A stretch of 64,000 nucleotides of DNA from Sphingomonas sp. LM7 (GCF_002002925.1 NZ_CP019511.1:1612001-1676000), one strand, 5' to 3'; counted from the first letter of the stretch, positions 37,271 through 46,797 are shown. A program made the numbers and translations. The notes: generated by a model not told the origin, from the sequence alone.

Positions 37271-38337
37271 CGCAGCTTCAGCGTGGAGAGCCCTGCCAGC
37301 GCCAGCACGAACGCGATGATCCAGAAGCGGATCACCACCGTCGGCTCCGACCAGCCGAGCTGTTCGAAATGGTGGTGGATCGGCGCCATCTTGAAGACGC
37401 GCTTGCCGGTGCGTTTGAAGAAGAACACCTGGATGATGACGCTCAGCGCTTCGACCACGAACAGTCCGCCGATAATGCCCAGCACCAGCTCATGCTGCGA
37501 CGACACCGCGATCGCGCCGAGCGCGCCGCCAAGGGCCAGACTACCGGTATCGCCCATGAACACCGCCGCCGGGGGCGCGTTGAACCACAGGAAGGCGAGC
37601 CCTGCGCCGACGATCGCGCCGCAGAAGATCGCGAGGTCGCCTGCGCCGGGGACGTGGGGGATGCCGAGATAGGTCGCGAACACCTTGTTGCCCGCGACAT
37701 AGGCAATCAGCATGAACGCCATGCTGGCGATCACTACCGGCATCGTCGCGAGCCCGTCGAGCCCGTCGGTGAGGTTCACGGCGTTGCCGAACGCGACGAT
37801 CGTGAAGGCGGCGAAGGGAATGTAGAACCAGCCGAGATCCGGGTGGATCCACGCGAAGAACGGCACGTAGAGCAAGGTGCCGGTCTGCGAGATGATCACC
37901 CAACTGGCGATGCCGGCGATGGCGAACTCGGCGAGCAGGCGGACCTTGCCCGATACTCCGGCGGTGCTCGCCTTCTTCACCTTGTCGTAATCGTCGAGGA
38001 AGCCAATCGCGCCGAAGCCGAAGGTGACGAACATGCACGCCCACACCAGCGGGTTGGCGAGGTTCATCCACAGGAACAGCGAGACCATCAGCGACGTAAG
38101 GATCATCAGCCCGCCCATCGTTGGCGTGCCGCGCTTGGCGAGATGCGTCTGCGGGCCGTCGCTGCGGATCGGCTGGCCCTTGCCCTGGCGAACGCGCAAC
38201 CAGCCGATGAACCTCGGCCCGATGATCAGCCCGAGCAGCAGCGCCGTCGCCACCGCCGCGCCGGTGCGGAACGACAGATAGCGAAAGAGATTGAGGATGC
38301 CGGGAAAGCCCAGCTGTTCCGCGATCCAGTAGAGCAT
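37267..38337 (-). CDS. mraY: phospho-N-acetylmuramoyl-pentapeptide-transferase
   Basis: 356 residues with about ten membrane segments. The active-site motifs are visible: [19 protein letters not shown] (DDYDK), [22 protein letters not shown], and the C-terminal HHHFEQLGW. It forms lipid I on undecaprenyl phosphate. The ATG at 38337 overlaps the murF stop by one base. Confidence 0.97.
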   Translation of the reverse strand: MLYWIAEQLGFPGILNLFRYLSFRTGAAVATALLLGLIIGPRFIGWLRVRQGKGQPIRSDGPQTHLAKRGTPTMGGLMILTSLMVSLFLWMNLANPLVWACMFVTFGFGAIGFLDDYDKVKKASTAGVSGKVRLLAEFAIAGIASWVIISQTGTLLYVPFFAWIHPDLGWFYIPFAAFTIVAFGNAVNLTDGLDGLATMPVVIASMAFMLIAYVAGNKVFATYLGIPHVPGAGDLAIFCGAIVGAGLAFLWFNAPPAAVFMGDTGSLALGGALGAIAVSSQHELVLGIIGGLFVVEALSVIIQVFFFKRTGKRVFKMAPIHHHFEQLGWSEPTVVIRFWIIAFVLALAGLSTLKLR

Positions 38338-39713
38338 TAGGCCATCGCCCTTTCCGCCAATGCCGCCACGACCGTCGACAGACGCACGCCGTTAGAGCCT
38401 TTTACGAGGACCGCATCGCCCGGCGCCAGCACGGCGGATAGCCGTTCGCGCGCGGTTGCGGCGTCGGGCACATGGACGAATTCGACTCTGCCCTCAAGCG
38501 CCTTTGCGAGGGGCCGCATCGCTTCTCCGACGAGGATCGCGTGGCTGACGCCGGCCGCCTCGATCGGCTCGGCGAGGTCGGCGTGGAAGCTGTCGGAATG
38601 GTCGCCCAGTTCGCGCATCTCGCCGAGCACGGCGATCTTGCGGCCATGCTCGTTGGCAAGCACCGCCAGCGTCGCGCGCATCGAGGCGGGATTGGCGTTG
38701 TAGCTCTCGTCGATGACCAGCGCCTCGCCGTTCGGCAGCTCGGCCATGAAGCGCGCGCCGCGCCCTGCAAGGCCGCCCATCTCGGCAAGCGCGAGTCCGG
38801 CCATTTCAAGGTCGCCGCCGACAGCATCGACTGCGGCGATGATCGCCATCGCATTGGACACCCAATGCTCGCCCGGCTGCGAAATGGTGAAGCTCAGCTC
38901 GCGCGCATCGAAGCGTGCCGTGATGAAGGTGCCGCCGGTGCGGGTGCGCATCCGCTCGACTGCGCGGAAATCGGCGCCGTCGTGAAGTCCGAAGGTGAGG
39001 ATTTTCGCTGCGTGCGGCTTGGCCGCGGCGATAAGCCGGTCACGGTACGGGCTGTCGAACGGGATGATAGCCGTGCCGCCGGGCTCGAGGCCCTGGAAGA
39101 TCTCGCCCTTGGCATCGGCGATCGCCGCTTCGCTGGCGAAGAAGCCCATATGCGCGGGCGCGATCGTGGTGACGAGCGCGACGTGCGGGCGGACCAGCCG
39201 GGTGAGCTGGGCGAGTTCGCCGGCGTGGTTCATGCCCATCTCGAACACGCCGAAACGCGTGTCGCGGGGCATGCGAGCGAGGCTGAGCGGCACGCCGGTA
39301 TGGTTGTTGTAGCTCTTGACCGAGCGGTGCGCGCAGCCGGGATCGACGCGATCGAGCGCGGCGAACAGCGCTTCTTTGGTGCCGGTCTTGCCGACCGAGC
39401 CGGTGACGCCGATCACCTTGCCGTGCATCCGCACGCGCGACGCTTTGCCGAGTGCGTCGAGGGCGGCGGTGGTGTCGGCGACATGGACGTTGGGGTGCCC
39501 GGTTTCGCTCGAGACGATGGCGCCCGCCGCACCCTGCGCGAACGCCTGGCCGAGGAAGCGATGGCCGTCGGTAGTTTCACCCGTCAGTGCGAGGAACAGG
39601 TCGCCCGGCCCGACTTCTCGCGAGTCGAAGGTGACGCCGGTGACGCCGAAATCGGCCGACGCACTGCCGTTGGTCGCCTGTGCGATCTCATCCGAAGTCC
39701 ACAACGATTTCAT
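38337..39713 (-). CDS. murF: UDP-MurNAc-tripeptide--D-alanyl-D-alanine ligase
   Basis: 458 residues. It shows the P-loop [27 protein letters not shown], and the C-terminal [15 protein letters not shown]. It adds D-Ala-D-Ala, the product of the ddl enzyme of the same cluster. ATG 39713 gives [16 protein letters not shown]. The 109 bases before it, holding an inverted repeat, make the only sizeable gap in the cluster between ftsI and ftsA. Confidence 0.96.
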   Translation of the reverse strand: MKSLWTSDEIAQATNGSASADFGVTGVTFDSREVGPGDLFLALTGETTDGHRFLGQAFAQGAAGAIVSSETGHPNVHVADTTAALDALGKASRVRMHGKVIGVTGSVGKTGTKEALFAALDRVDPGCAHRSVKSYNNHTGVPLSLARMPRDTRFGVFEMGMNHAGELAQLTRLVRPHVALVTTIAPAHMGFFASEAAIADAKGEIFQGLEPGGTAIIPFDSPYRDRLIAAAKPHAAKILTFGLHDGADFRAVERMRTRTGGTFITARFDARELSFTISQPGEHWVSNAMAIIAAVDAVGGDLEMAGLALAEMGGLAGRGARFMAELPNGEALVIDESYNANPASMRATLAVLANEHGRKIAVLGEMRELGDHSDSFHADLAEPIEAAGVSHAILVGEAMRPLAKALEGRVEFVHVPDAATARERLSAVLAPGDAVLVKGSNGVRLSTVVAALAERAMA

Positions 39714-39716
39714 CGC

Positions 39717-39804
39717 TCCCCTTCCGCTTGCAGGAGGAGCGGATCGGAGCAAGCGCTAGGTGAGGACATCCCCTCCCCTAGCCCCTCCCGCAAGCGGAAG
39801 GGGA
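39717..39804. repeat. 15-bp inverted repeat between murE and murF
   Basis: TCCCCTTCCGCTTGC (39717-39731) is perfectly repeated in inverted form at 39790-39804, with 58 bases between that also contain a CCCCTCCC stretch. This has the look of the paired palindromic elements of sphingomonad intergenic regions. In the murE-murF message the arms could fold and affect coupling. Confidence 0.6.
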
Positions 39805-39822
39805 ACAGAAGATAGTCGAACG

Positions 39823-41238
39823 TCACGCAGCGCATTCCCGGGCAACGCTGACATCGTCGAAAGGAAGCACGCGGTCGCCGACGATCTGGCCCTGCTCATG
39901 GCCCTTGCCGGCGATCAGGACGATGTCCTCCGCCTGCGCCATCGTGACCGCGGCGGCGATCGCCTCGCGGCGGCCGCCGATCTCGGTGGCCTCGGGGGCG
40001 CCCTTGAGCACTTCGGCACGGATCGCCGCCGGATCCTCGCCGCGCGGATTGTCGTCGGTGACGATCACCACGTCCGCACCCGCCGCGGCGGCCTGCCCCA
40101 TCGGCTCGCGCTTGCCGGTGTCGCGGTCGCCGCCTGCGCCGAAGACGAGGATCAGCCTGCCGCTGGTGTGCGGCTTGAGCGCCGCGATCGCCGCTTTCAG
40201 CGCATCGGGGGTATGGGCGTAATCGACATAGACCGGCGCGCCGCTGCGCGTGATCACTGCGCGTTCGAGCCGGCCGCGCACGGGCTGGAGCCGCGCCAGA
40301 TTGGCGATCGTCGCGGCGACATCGCCGCCGGTCGCAATCACCAGCCCCGCCGCGGTCAGCGCATTCGCGGCCTGATATGCGCCGATCAGCGGCAGCATCA
40401 CCTTGTGCGTCCTGCCCCCCGCTTCGATGGTGAGCCCCTGCCCCAGCAAGGTCGGATCGCGCTCGGTCAGCTTGAGCGTCTCGCCATGCTCGCCGACGGT
40501 GATCAGCTTGTTGCCGCGCATCCGGGCGAGTTCCTCGACGCGCATCGCGTGCGGATCGTCGGCCCAGACCACTGCGGCGCCGTCCATGTCGAGCACGTCG
40601 GCGAACAGGCGGAGCTTGGCGTGGAAATAGGCCGCCATGTCGCCATGATAATCGAGATGATCGCGGCTGAGGTTGGTGAACGCAGCCGCCCGCACCGGCA
40701 GCCCCTCGGTCCGGTATTGCGACAGGCCGTGCGACGAGGCCTCGAACGCGACGTGAGTCACGCCTTCTCGGGCAAGCCCGGCGACATTGGCGAGGAACGT
40801 GACGACATCGGGGGTGGTCAGACCGGTCGAGACCGTGTCGTCGGACGTGGTCACGCCCAGCGTGCCGATCGACGCAGCGTGATGCCCGGCCATGCGCCAC
40901 AGCTGGCGCGTCATCTCAACCGTGGAGGTCTTGCCGTTGGTGCCGGTCACCGCGATCGCCGTCTCCGGGAACGGCGCGAAGAACTTCGCGGCGAGCCGGG
41001 CGAAGCACTCGCGCGGATTGGAATCGGCGATGTGCAGCGCGCCTTCGACCACGGCCTCGGGCCGCGCGACGATCGCGACGGCACCCGCCTGCACGGCGGC
41101 GGGAATGAAGTCCTCGCCATTGACCCGTGCGCCCTCAAAGGCACCGAACACCGTTCCCGGCGCCACTTTGCGGTGATCGATCGCGAAGCCGGTGATCGCA
41201 GCGGCCTCGTCCCCGCCGGTCAGCGCGCCCAGCTTCAC
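39823..41238 (-). CDS. murE: UDP-MurNAc-tripeptide synthetase, meso-diaminopimelate type
   Basis: 471 residues. P-loop AVTGTNGKTST, and the DNPR signature (VTDDNPRGEDP) that marks enzymes adding meso-diaminopimelate rather than lysine. The N-terminus is compact compared with E. coli. GTG 41238 overlaps the ftsI stop (GTGA). After its stop there are 109 bases before murF. Confidence 0.96.
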   Translation of the reverse strand: MKLGALTGGDEAAAITGFAIDHRKVAPGTVFGAFEGARVNGEDFIPAAVQAGAVAIVARPEAVVEGALHIADSNPRECFARLAAKFFAPFPETAIAVTGTNGKTSTVEMTRQLWRMAGHHAASIGTLGVTTSDDTVSTGLTTPDVVTFLANVAGLAREGVTHVAFEASSHGLSQYRTEGLPVRAAAFTNLSRDHLDYHGDMAAYFHAKLRLFADVLDMDGAAVVWADDPHAMRVEELARMRGNKLITVGEHGETLKLTERDPTLLGQGLTIEAGGRTHKVMLPLIGAYQAANALTAAGLVIATGGDVAATIANLARLQPVRGRLERAVITRSGAPVYVDYAHTPDALKAAIAALKPHTSGRLILVFGAGGDRDTGKREPMGQAAAAGADVVIVTDDNPRGEDPAAIRAEVLKGAPEATEIGGRREAIAAAVTMAQAEDIVLIAGKGHEQGQIVGDRVLPFDDVSVARECAA

Positions 41239-42938
41239 CGGCCTGCCTTCGGCGCTTCCGGCCCAGCCCAGATCAGCGGGAGCAAGTCGCTCTCGTCGAT
41301 GTCGCGATTATTGTCGGGGGTGACGCCGAGCAGCGCGCCGGTGCGGCTGACGACGCGCCCGACGATGGGAGCGGCGGTCCAGCCGGCGGTGGTGCGAGGC
41401 GTGTTCGCATTGGCCTTGGGGGAATCGAGCATGGCGACCACCACATAACGCGGCGCGTCGATTGGGAAAGCCGCCGCGAAGGTCGAAACGTTGCGATGCT
41501 TGTCGTATCCGCCCGCCGAAGCGGCCTCGGCGGTGCCGGTCTTGCCGCCGAGACGGAAGCCCGGCGCGTCTGCTTTCCTGCCGGTGCCCTTGAGCACGAT
41601 CAGGCGGAGCAGCTGACGCATTCGCGCGCTGGTCGATTCCTTGAACGCGCGCTGGCCCTGGGGAACATGGTTCGGATCGACCTTGAGCAACGTCGTCGGG
41701 CGCAGGATGCCGCCATTGACCATCACCGCATAGGCATTGGCGAGATGCAGCGGCGTCACTGCGATGCCATGGCCATAGGCAGTGGTCATCACCGTCACCC
41801 GGCCCCAATAGGCCGGCCAGAGGGGCTTGGCGCCGCCCAGCTCGATCGCCGGCCGCTTGTCGAAGCCGAGCCGGCGGAACAGGTCCTGCATGCGCTCTGC
41901 GCCGAGCTCGTCGGCGATGCGCGCGGTGGCGATGTTCGAAGAGTAGATCAGCGTCTCGGGAATGTTGAGCCAGCGGAACTGCTCGTCGCCGGGATCGTCG
42001 CTGATCTTGAAGCGGCCGACCTGGAGCGGCTTGGTAGCGTCGAAGCGGCGCGCCATGTTGCTGATCGCGCCGGTATCGATCGCGGCGGCGACCGCGAGCG
42101 GCTTGAAGGTCGAGCCCAGCTCATAGACGCTCTGGGTGACGTTGTTGGGCGGCGCAGCACCGGGCAGCGCATTGGGATTGAAGCTCGGCAGCGACGTCAT
42201 CGCCAGGATCTCGCCGGTGCGCACGTCGAGGATCACTCCCGCGGCGCCGCGCGCCTGCAGGTCGATCATAGCCCGGCCCAGTTCGTTCTCGAGCGCGGCC
42301 TGGACGCGCGTGTCGATCGACAGCGCCACGGGCGCGCCGCGCCGCGCGGGATCGCTCAGATGCGGTTCCAGCACTTTCTCCATGCCCGAAACGCCAACGC
42401 CCTTGGCATCGAGGAAGCCCAGGATGTGCGCCGCCATGGTCGATTGCGGATAGAGCCGGTCGGGCTCGCGCTGGAATTCCATGCCCGGCTCGCCGAGCGC
42501 ATTCACTGCGGTCACCAGCTCGGGCATCGCCCGGCGCTTCAGGTAGGCGAAGCTGCCGCCCGAATTGAGAATAGTGAGATAGCGGTCTGCGGTCTGCTCG
42601 GGGATCAGCTCGGCAAGCTTCTGCGCGAGCGCGGCCTTGTCGCCGATCACCTGGTTGGGATGCACCGCGATCGACCAGGCGTCGATACTGCGCGCAAGCG
42701 GCGCGCCGTTGCGGTCGACGATATCGCCGCGCGGCGGCACCAGCACCGATGCGATGTCGCGCGCCGTGGCGGGCTCGGCCCACAGTGCCAGCAAGGCGAG
42801 CTTGCCGATCACCACCAGCATGCCGGCGCCGAACAGCAGCGACAGGATCATCAGCCGTACCTGGGCGACGGCGACGAGTGCCTGGCGGGTCCCACCCGAG
42901 CGGCCCTTGCGAGCCGATGGGGCGACGACGACGATCAC
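41235..42938 (-). CDS. ftsI: septal transpeptidase FtsI (class B PBP)
   Basis: 567 residues: a short basic cytoplasmic start, one membrane segment (about 22-45), the PBP dimer domain (RGDIVDRNG), and a transpeptidase domain with SxxK as STFK (about 276), SSN in IYSSNIATA, and KTGTAEAA (about 464). It cross-links septal peptidoglycan with FtsW. GTG 42938 overlaps the ftsL-like gene (GTGA). Confidence 0.95.
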   Translation of the reverse strand: MIVVVAPSARKGRSGGTRQALVAVAQVRLMILSLLFGAGMLVVIGKLALLALWAEPATARDIASVLVPPRGDIVDRNGAPLARSIDAWSIAVHPNQVIGDKAALAQKLAELIPEQTADRYLTILNSGGSFAYLKRRAMPELVTAVNALGEPGMEFQREPDRLYPQSTMAAHILGFLDAKGVGVSGMEKVLEPHLSDPARRGAPVALSIDTRVQAALENELGRAMIDLQARGAAGVILDVRTGEILAMTSLPSFNPNALPGAAPPNNVTQSVYELGSTFKPLAVAAAIDTGAISNMARRFDATKPLQVGRFKISDDPGDEQFRWLNIPETLIYSSNIATARIADELGAERMQDLFRRLGFDKRPAIELGGAKPLWPAYWGRVTVMTTAYGHGIAVTPLHLANAYAVMVNGGILRPTTLLKVDPNHVPQGQRAFKESTSARMRQLLRLIVLKGTGRKADAPGFRLGGKTGTAEAASAGGYDKHRNVSTFAAAFPIDAPRYVVVAMLDSPKANANTPRTTAGWTAAPIVGRVVSRTGALLGVTPDNNRDIDESDLLPLIWAGPEAPKAGR

Positions 42939-43504
42939 CGGAGTGCGAGCTTCTCGCGCTTCGCCAGCTTCTGCAGGTCGTCGATCGTCGAGGCGCTCAG
43001 CACGCCCTTGTCGATCGAAGCGATCGCCTGGCGGTCGGCCTTCTTCATCAGCTTGCGCAGCTCCACGTCCTGCTGTGCCACGCTCTTGACGGGCGCAGCG
43101 GCACGCGGCGCGGCCTGCACTGGATCGGCAGCGGGCGCCACAACCGCCGCAGCGGCCTGGCTCGGGGTTGCGCCAGTCGGAACGATCAGAGCGGCAACCT
43201 GAATGTCGGCGGTCGGCTGGCCGAGGCTGGCCAGCGCCATCTCGTTGGCGAGATATTGCTGCGGCGCGGGCGCGGCGAGCGCAAGCACGTCGCCATTCCA
43301 GCGCTCGAGCTGGGCGAGGTTGGCGCGCGTGTTGAACTCGGTCTCGAGGCTGCGGATGTCGCGCTTCGCCTGAAGGATCGCCGACTTGGTAGAATTGAGG
43401 CGCGCCTGTTCGGCGGCGCCGTGTGAATTGACGAGGTAGCATGCCGGCGCCACGACAACGCCGCACAGGAACCATCCCAGTCCCTTGAAGCCCTGCACTG
43501 CCAT
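42935..43504 (-). CDS. ftsL: FtsL-like division protein with long C-terminal extension
   Basis: 189 residues between rsmH and ftsI, the place of ftsL. It has one membrane segment (about 9-26), then a helical coil (QARLNSTKSAILQAKRDI) and the WNGDVLALA segment, as in FtsL, which forms a coiled coil with FtsB. Beyond about residue 85 there is an Ala/Pro-rich linker and a second charged helical part (LRKLMKKADRQAIASIDKG). Typical FtsL is near 100 residues, so the extension is unusual. The assignment rests on position and topology. Confidence 0.75.
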   Translation of the reverse strand: MAVQGFKGLGWFLCGVVVAPACYLVNSHGAAEQARLNSTKSAILQAKRDIRSLETEFNTRANLAQLERWNGDVLALAAPAPQQYLANEMALASLGQPTADIQVAALIVPTGATPSQAAAAVVAPAADPVQAAPRAAAPVKSVAQQDVELRKLMKKADRQAIASIDKGVLSASTIDDLQKLAKREKLALR

Positions 43505-44448
43505 CAGTTCACTCCCTCACTGCCCCAGGGCGCCGCAGCCGTTCGACGCGCCACACGCAGCGTCGCAGACCGGGCGCGAGGATTACGCGCTACTTCTTCC
43601 TCGCCGGGCCGGACGGCCTTGGCGGGGGTCTCGAAACTCGGCTCGGCCCGGGGGCCTGCCATCGGACGATGCCGCGAGCCTGCCGGTTCGCTGCCGCTCC
43701 GTTCGCGCAGGAACCGCTTCACCATGCGGTCCTCGAGCGAGTGGAACGTGACCACCGCCAACCTGCCTCCGGGCTTGAGCACGCGCTCGGCCGCAGCCAG
43801 CCCTTCCGCGAGTTCATCGAGCTCGCGGTTCAAGTGGATGCGGATCGCCTGAAAGGTCCGGGTGGCCGGGTCCTTCTTGTCGTAGTGTTTATGGTTTAAG
43901 GATTTTCTAACCACGTTGGCGAGTTCGGAAGTCCGCTTAAGGGGTCGTGCGGAGACGATCGCGCGGGCGACTCGGCGTGACTTCGGCTCCTCGCCAAAGT
44001 TAAATAAAACGTTAGCGATTTCTTCCTCGTCTGCGGTGTTCAGCCACTCCTCGGCGGTGACCCCCGACTGGCTCATCCGCATGTCGAGCGGACCGTCGTT
44101 CTGGAACGAGAAACCGCGATCGGCCTCATCGAGCTGCATCGACGAAACGCCGATATCCATGGTCACGCCGTCGACCGCCACGAGCCCGCGGCGCGTCAGT
44201 TCGCCTTCCAGCTGGCTGAACGGCGCTTCGATCAAGGTCAGCCGCCCACCCGATTCCGCCACGAGAGTTTGGCCGCCTTCGATCGCATTGGGATCGCGAT
44301 CGAAAGCGGCCACCTCGGCACCCCGCTCGAGGATGGCGTTGGTGTAGCCGCCTGCTCCGAAAGTAGCGTCGACATGACGCTCGCCGGGCACGATGGCGAG
44401 GCCGTCGATCACTTCATCGAGCAGCACGGGGATATGGGGGGCGTTCAC
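43504..44448 (-). CDS. rsmH: 16S rRNA (cytosine-1402-N4)-methyltransferase
   Basis: 314 residues, class I SAM methyltransferase: [11 protein letters not shown] start, SAM motif [38 protein letters not shown], and [14 protein letters not shown]. It modifies C1402 of 16S rRNA. GTG 44448 overlaps the mraZ stop (GTGA). Two stretches near 43895-43912 and 43995-44016 are A/T-rich with rare codons (TTA Leu) although the protein sequence is conserved. Confidence 0.96.
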   Translation of the reverse strand: MNAPHIPVLLDEVIDGLAIVPGERHVDATFGAGGYTNAILERGAEVAAFDRDPNAIEGGQTLVAESGGRLTLIEAPFSQLEGELTRRGLVAVDGVTMDIGVSSMQLDEADRGFSFQNDGPLDMRMSQSGVTAEEWLNTADEEEIANVLFNFGEEPKSRRVARAIVSARPLKRTSELANVVRKSLNHKHYDKKDPATRTFQAIRIHLNRELDELAEGLAAAERVLKPGGRLAVVTFHSLEDRMVKRFLRERSGSEPAGSRHRPMAGPRAEPSFETPAKAVRPGEEEVARNPRARSATLRVARRTAAAPWGSEGVN

Positions 44449-44930
44449 AGCTTCACGCCCTTGGACTCGCAGAGAAACGCACAGATCTCGCGCAGGCCGG
44501 GATCGGCGTTGTCGTCGGCGAGCAGCACTTCGGGCGCCCAGACGTCGAACGTCTCGCCGCTGCCGTTGAAGAATGCCCATTTGCCGATTCTCGCCTTCAT
44601 CCGGAAGAAGGGCGGAATCACGAAGCGGCCGCTGTCATCGAACGGCGCCTTCTCGACCAGGCCGAAGGCGCGGCGCTTGGCACGGCTGTCGACGTCTGAG
44701 CCGCGCTCCTCGGCAGCCTGCTCCTTGCGGTCGAGACGATCGTATTTTTCCTTCGACCAGCTCAGGTCATGCGCGGAGAGGCACGGATCCTCCCGGTGGA
44801 GGCCGACGACGATCTGGCGGATATCGGAATTGCGCTCGGCGGCGGCGCGCAGGTCTGCGGGAATGGCGACGCGGCCCTTCTGGTCCACCGCCTGGAGCGC
44901 AAATCCCTCGAAGAGCTCCCTGTCCGCCAC
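44445..44930 (-). CDS. mraZ: transcriptional regulator MraZ
   Basis: 161 residues with two AbrB-like DNA-binding repeats. The first is [18 protein letters not shown] and the second [23 protein letters not shown]. It is the first dcw gene and the usual autorepressor of the cluster. GTG 44930 is preferred because AAGGGG lies seven bases upstream; the frame stays open to 45008 without family sequence. Candidate operators lie at 45070-45112. Confidence 0.92.
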   Translation of the reverse strand: MADRELFEGFALQAVDQKGRVAIPADLRAAAERNSDIRQIVVGLHREDPCLSAHDLSWSKEKYDRLDRKEQAAEERGSDVDSRAKRRAFGLVEKAPFDDSGRFVIPPFFRMKARIGKWAFFNGSGETFDVWAPEVLLADDNADPGLREICAFLCESKGVKL

Positions 44931-45069
44931 GCCCAAACCCCTTTTGGGCACGCCTTCCCCGTCTCCGGAATCGCGGTTTCCCGGCCACTTCCCGGCGCTT
45001 GATCTCACGGTGAAAGGGTTCGTGCCCCCTTAAGCATCTTGTTTGATCACAAACTCTGCCGGGATACAA

Positions 45070-45112
45070 CGGGTAAAGTGGGGATCACGCGGGAATTTGC
45101 CCCACTTTCCAC
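45070..45112 (-). promoter_or_regulatory. candidate MraZ operator / dcw promoter control site
   Basis: On the plus strand CGGGT, GTGGGG and GCGGGA recur at about ten-base spacing. Facing them, the minus strand reads GTGGAAAGTGGGG, so AAAGTGGGG and CCCCACTTT form an inverted pair. MraZ is known to bind direct TGGGN-type repeats upstream of mraZ. The site is about 140 bases before the mraZ start, next to the TTGACG element. Confidence 0.5.
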
Positions 45113-45290
45113 GTCAAATTCATGACGTTTTACTTTGAGTCATGATACGTTCCAGATAAGTTCCACCAGCCGCCAAGCGCGCGGGTGCAGAGCCGGGCAA
45201 AGCCGAGCGTTACCAACCCGATTTGTGGTTGCCTCGGGGTTTGGCGGCAGGTTCACACCAAACGCAGGCGAGCAGTTTGAGGTGATTTGC

Positions 45291-45384
45291 TCCCCGGCGA
45301 AGGCCGGGGCCCGGCTCGACGAACCCGGCGCGTTGAGACAGCCCTATCGAACCACATCGCAACTGGCCCCGGCCCTCGCCGCGG
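45291..45384. repeat. inverted pair of REP-like palindromes
   Basis: Left unit: CCCCGGC-GAAG-GCCGGGG (45292-45309). Right unit: GGCCCCGGCCCTCGCCGCGG (45365-45384), which is the reverse complement of the left unit with two mismatches. Two inverted copies about 55 bases apart are the layout of REP doublets (BIME). No REP-associated transposase is seen in the window. Confidence 0.6.
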
Positions 45385-45444
45385 AACAGCAAGATTCAGA
45401 TTGGACGGTGCGCAAGCGATTTCCCGGCGCGTCCCGTCAGAGCT

Positions 45445-45765
45445 TTATTGCTGCGGCGTGTCGCCTTGCGGCCCGCCGGAGGGGCTGCCGGTCGAAGAGG
45501 TGCTCGGCGCCACGCCCAGCTCGGCGAGCGGCTCGTCCTTGCCCTTGTCGACGGCGGTATTGCCCGGCGCGCTGGTCATGTTGGCGACCACCGAGGCATT
45601 CGGCGCACCGATCGCCGAAACCGGCTCGTCGCGATTGGCCGAGGAAAAGATCGCGCTGGCCAGTCCGATCAGGACCAGCACCATCGCCAGCCCGGTCATA
45701 CCGACCCGGACACGCTGCATCGCTTGTTCTGAGTCTTGCGATCCCGGCTTCATAAGCTGTGGCAT
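45445..45765 (-). CDS. small membrane-anchored protein of unknown function
   Basis: 106 residues: a short polar start, one membrane segment (about 22-41: GMTGLAMVLVLIGLASAIF), then a Ser/Pro/Gly-rich periplasmic tail (TSSTGSPSGGPQGD). ATG 45765 has AAGGCG about eight bases before it. It lies 39 bases downstream of the cysteine synthase gene and may share its transcript. The family is not recognised, though similar short anchored proteins occur in sphingomonads. Confidence 0.7.
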   Translation of the reverse strand: MPQLMKPGSQDSEQAMQRVRVGMTGLAMVLVLIGLASAIFSSANRDEPVSAIGAPNASVVANMTSAPGNTAVDKGKDEPLAELGVAPSTSSTGSPSGGPQGDTPQQ

Positions 45766-45804
45766 AAATGTAACGCCTTGACGGGACTTTGTCGAGGCAC
45801 GGTG

Positions 45805-46797
45805 TCAGGCAGCGTCCAGCCACTCGGGAACGGGGAGCCCTTTGTCGCGCAGCCAGGCGCCATTGTAGAGCGTCGAGAGGTAGCGAAAGCCCGTATCGCA
45901 CAGGATCGTCGCGATGCGCTTGCCCGGCCCCAGCTGCTGCGCCAGCCGGACTGCGCCGGCAACGTTGATGCCCGACGACAGCCCGAGGCACAGCCCTTCC
46001 TCGGCGAGCAGGCGGCGGACCCATTCGAGGCCCTCCTCGTCGGAGATGCGGAACTGAGTGTCGACCGGCGCACCTTCGAGATTGTTGGTGATCCGCCCCT
46101 GCCCGATCCCCTCGGCGACCGAGGAGCCTTCGGAGCGGAGCTCACCATGCGCATAATAATCATAGAGCGCGGCGCCGTGCGGATCGCTGAGCGCGATGCA
46201 GACCTGTTCGTCCTTGGCCTTGAGCCCCAATCCGACGCCCGCCAGCGTGCCGCCGGTGCCCACCGAGCAGGTGAAGCCGTCGATCCGACCGTCCATCTGG
46301 CTCCAGATCTCCTCGGCGGTGCCGACGATGTGCGCGCGACGATTGGCGATATTGTCGAACTGGTTGGCCCAGATCGCGTTGGGCGTCTCTTCGGCGATGC
46401 GGCGCGACGTGTGCACGAAATGGCCGGGGTTCGAATAGGGTGCGGCGGGCACCAGCACCAATTCGGCGCCGAGCGCGCGCAGCGTGTCCATCTTCTCGCG
46501 GCTCTGCGTCTCGGGCATGACGATGATCGTCTTGTAGCCCTTGGCATTGGCGACCAGTGCGAGGCCGATGCCGGTATTGCCCGCGGTTCCCTCCACGATC
46601 GTCCCGCCCGGCGCGATCAGGCCGCGCTCCTCGGCGTCCTGGACGATGAACAGCGCGGCGCGGTCCTTGACCGACGCGCCCGGATTGGCGAACTCGCACT
46701 TGCCGAAAATGTCGCAGCCGGTCGCCTCGCTTGGCCCCTTGAGCCGCACCAGCGGAGTGTTGCCGATCAGGCCCAGCGTATCGGATGTCACATGCAT
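45805..46797 (-). CDS. cysteine synthase A-type PLP enzyme
   Basis: 330 residues, fold type II PLP enzyme. Lys44 in NPGASVKDRAA binds the cofactor. The substrate loop reads GTAGNTGIGLA (TSGNTG in classical CysK), and the phosphate loop is SVGTGGTLAG. It should make cysteine from O-acetylserine and sulfide. The TAGNTG loop and the N-terminal NTPLVRLKGPSEATGC place it in the cysteine synthase subgroup of this form; exact acceptor use is not proven. ATG 46797 chosen. Confidence 0.88.
   Translation of the reverse strand: MHVTSDTLGLIGNTPLVRLKGPSEATGCDIFGKCEFANPGASVKDRAALFIVQDAEERGLIAPGGTIVEGTAGNTGIGLALVANAKGYKTIIVMPETQSREKMDTLRALGAELVLVPAAPYSNPGHFVHTSRRIAEETPNAIWANQFDNIANRRAHIVGTAEEIWSQMDGRIDGFTCSVGTGGTLAGVGLGLKAKDEQVCIALSDPHGAALYDYYAHGELRSEGSSVAEGIGQGRITNNLEGAPVDTQFRISDEEGLEWVRRLLAEEGLCLGLSSGINVAGAVRLAQQLGPGKRIATILCDTGFRYLSTLYNGAWLRDKGLPVPEWLDAA

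Larger units (their letters stand above)
44931..45444. other. 514-base dcw promoter region with repeat pair
   Basis: Between mraZ and the next gene on the same strand. It holds candidate MraZ boxes (45070-45112), a TTGACG element on the minus strand (45112-45117) that could be a -35 of the dcw promoter, and an inverted pair of REP-like palindromes (45291-45384). Frames here have poor codon character. Confidence 0.65.

Noticed and set aside
39760..41448. 562-codon plus-strand frame over murE
   Set aside because: Shadow of murE on the other strand; no recognisable motif.
41496..43202. 568-codon plus-strand frame over ftsI and ftsL
   Set aside because: Shadow of ftsI; Arg/His/Gly-rich with no family features.
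45135..45444. Protein gene in the gap upstream of mraZ
   Set aside because: Frames here lack a ribosome binding site and codon bias, and the stretch is dominated by a palindromic repeat pair.
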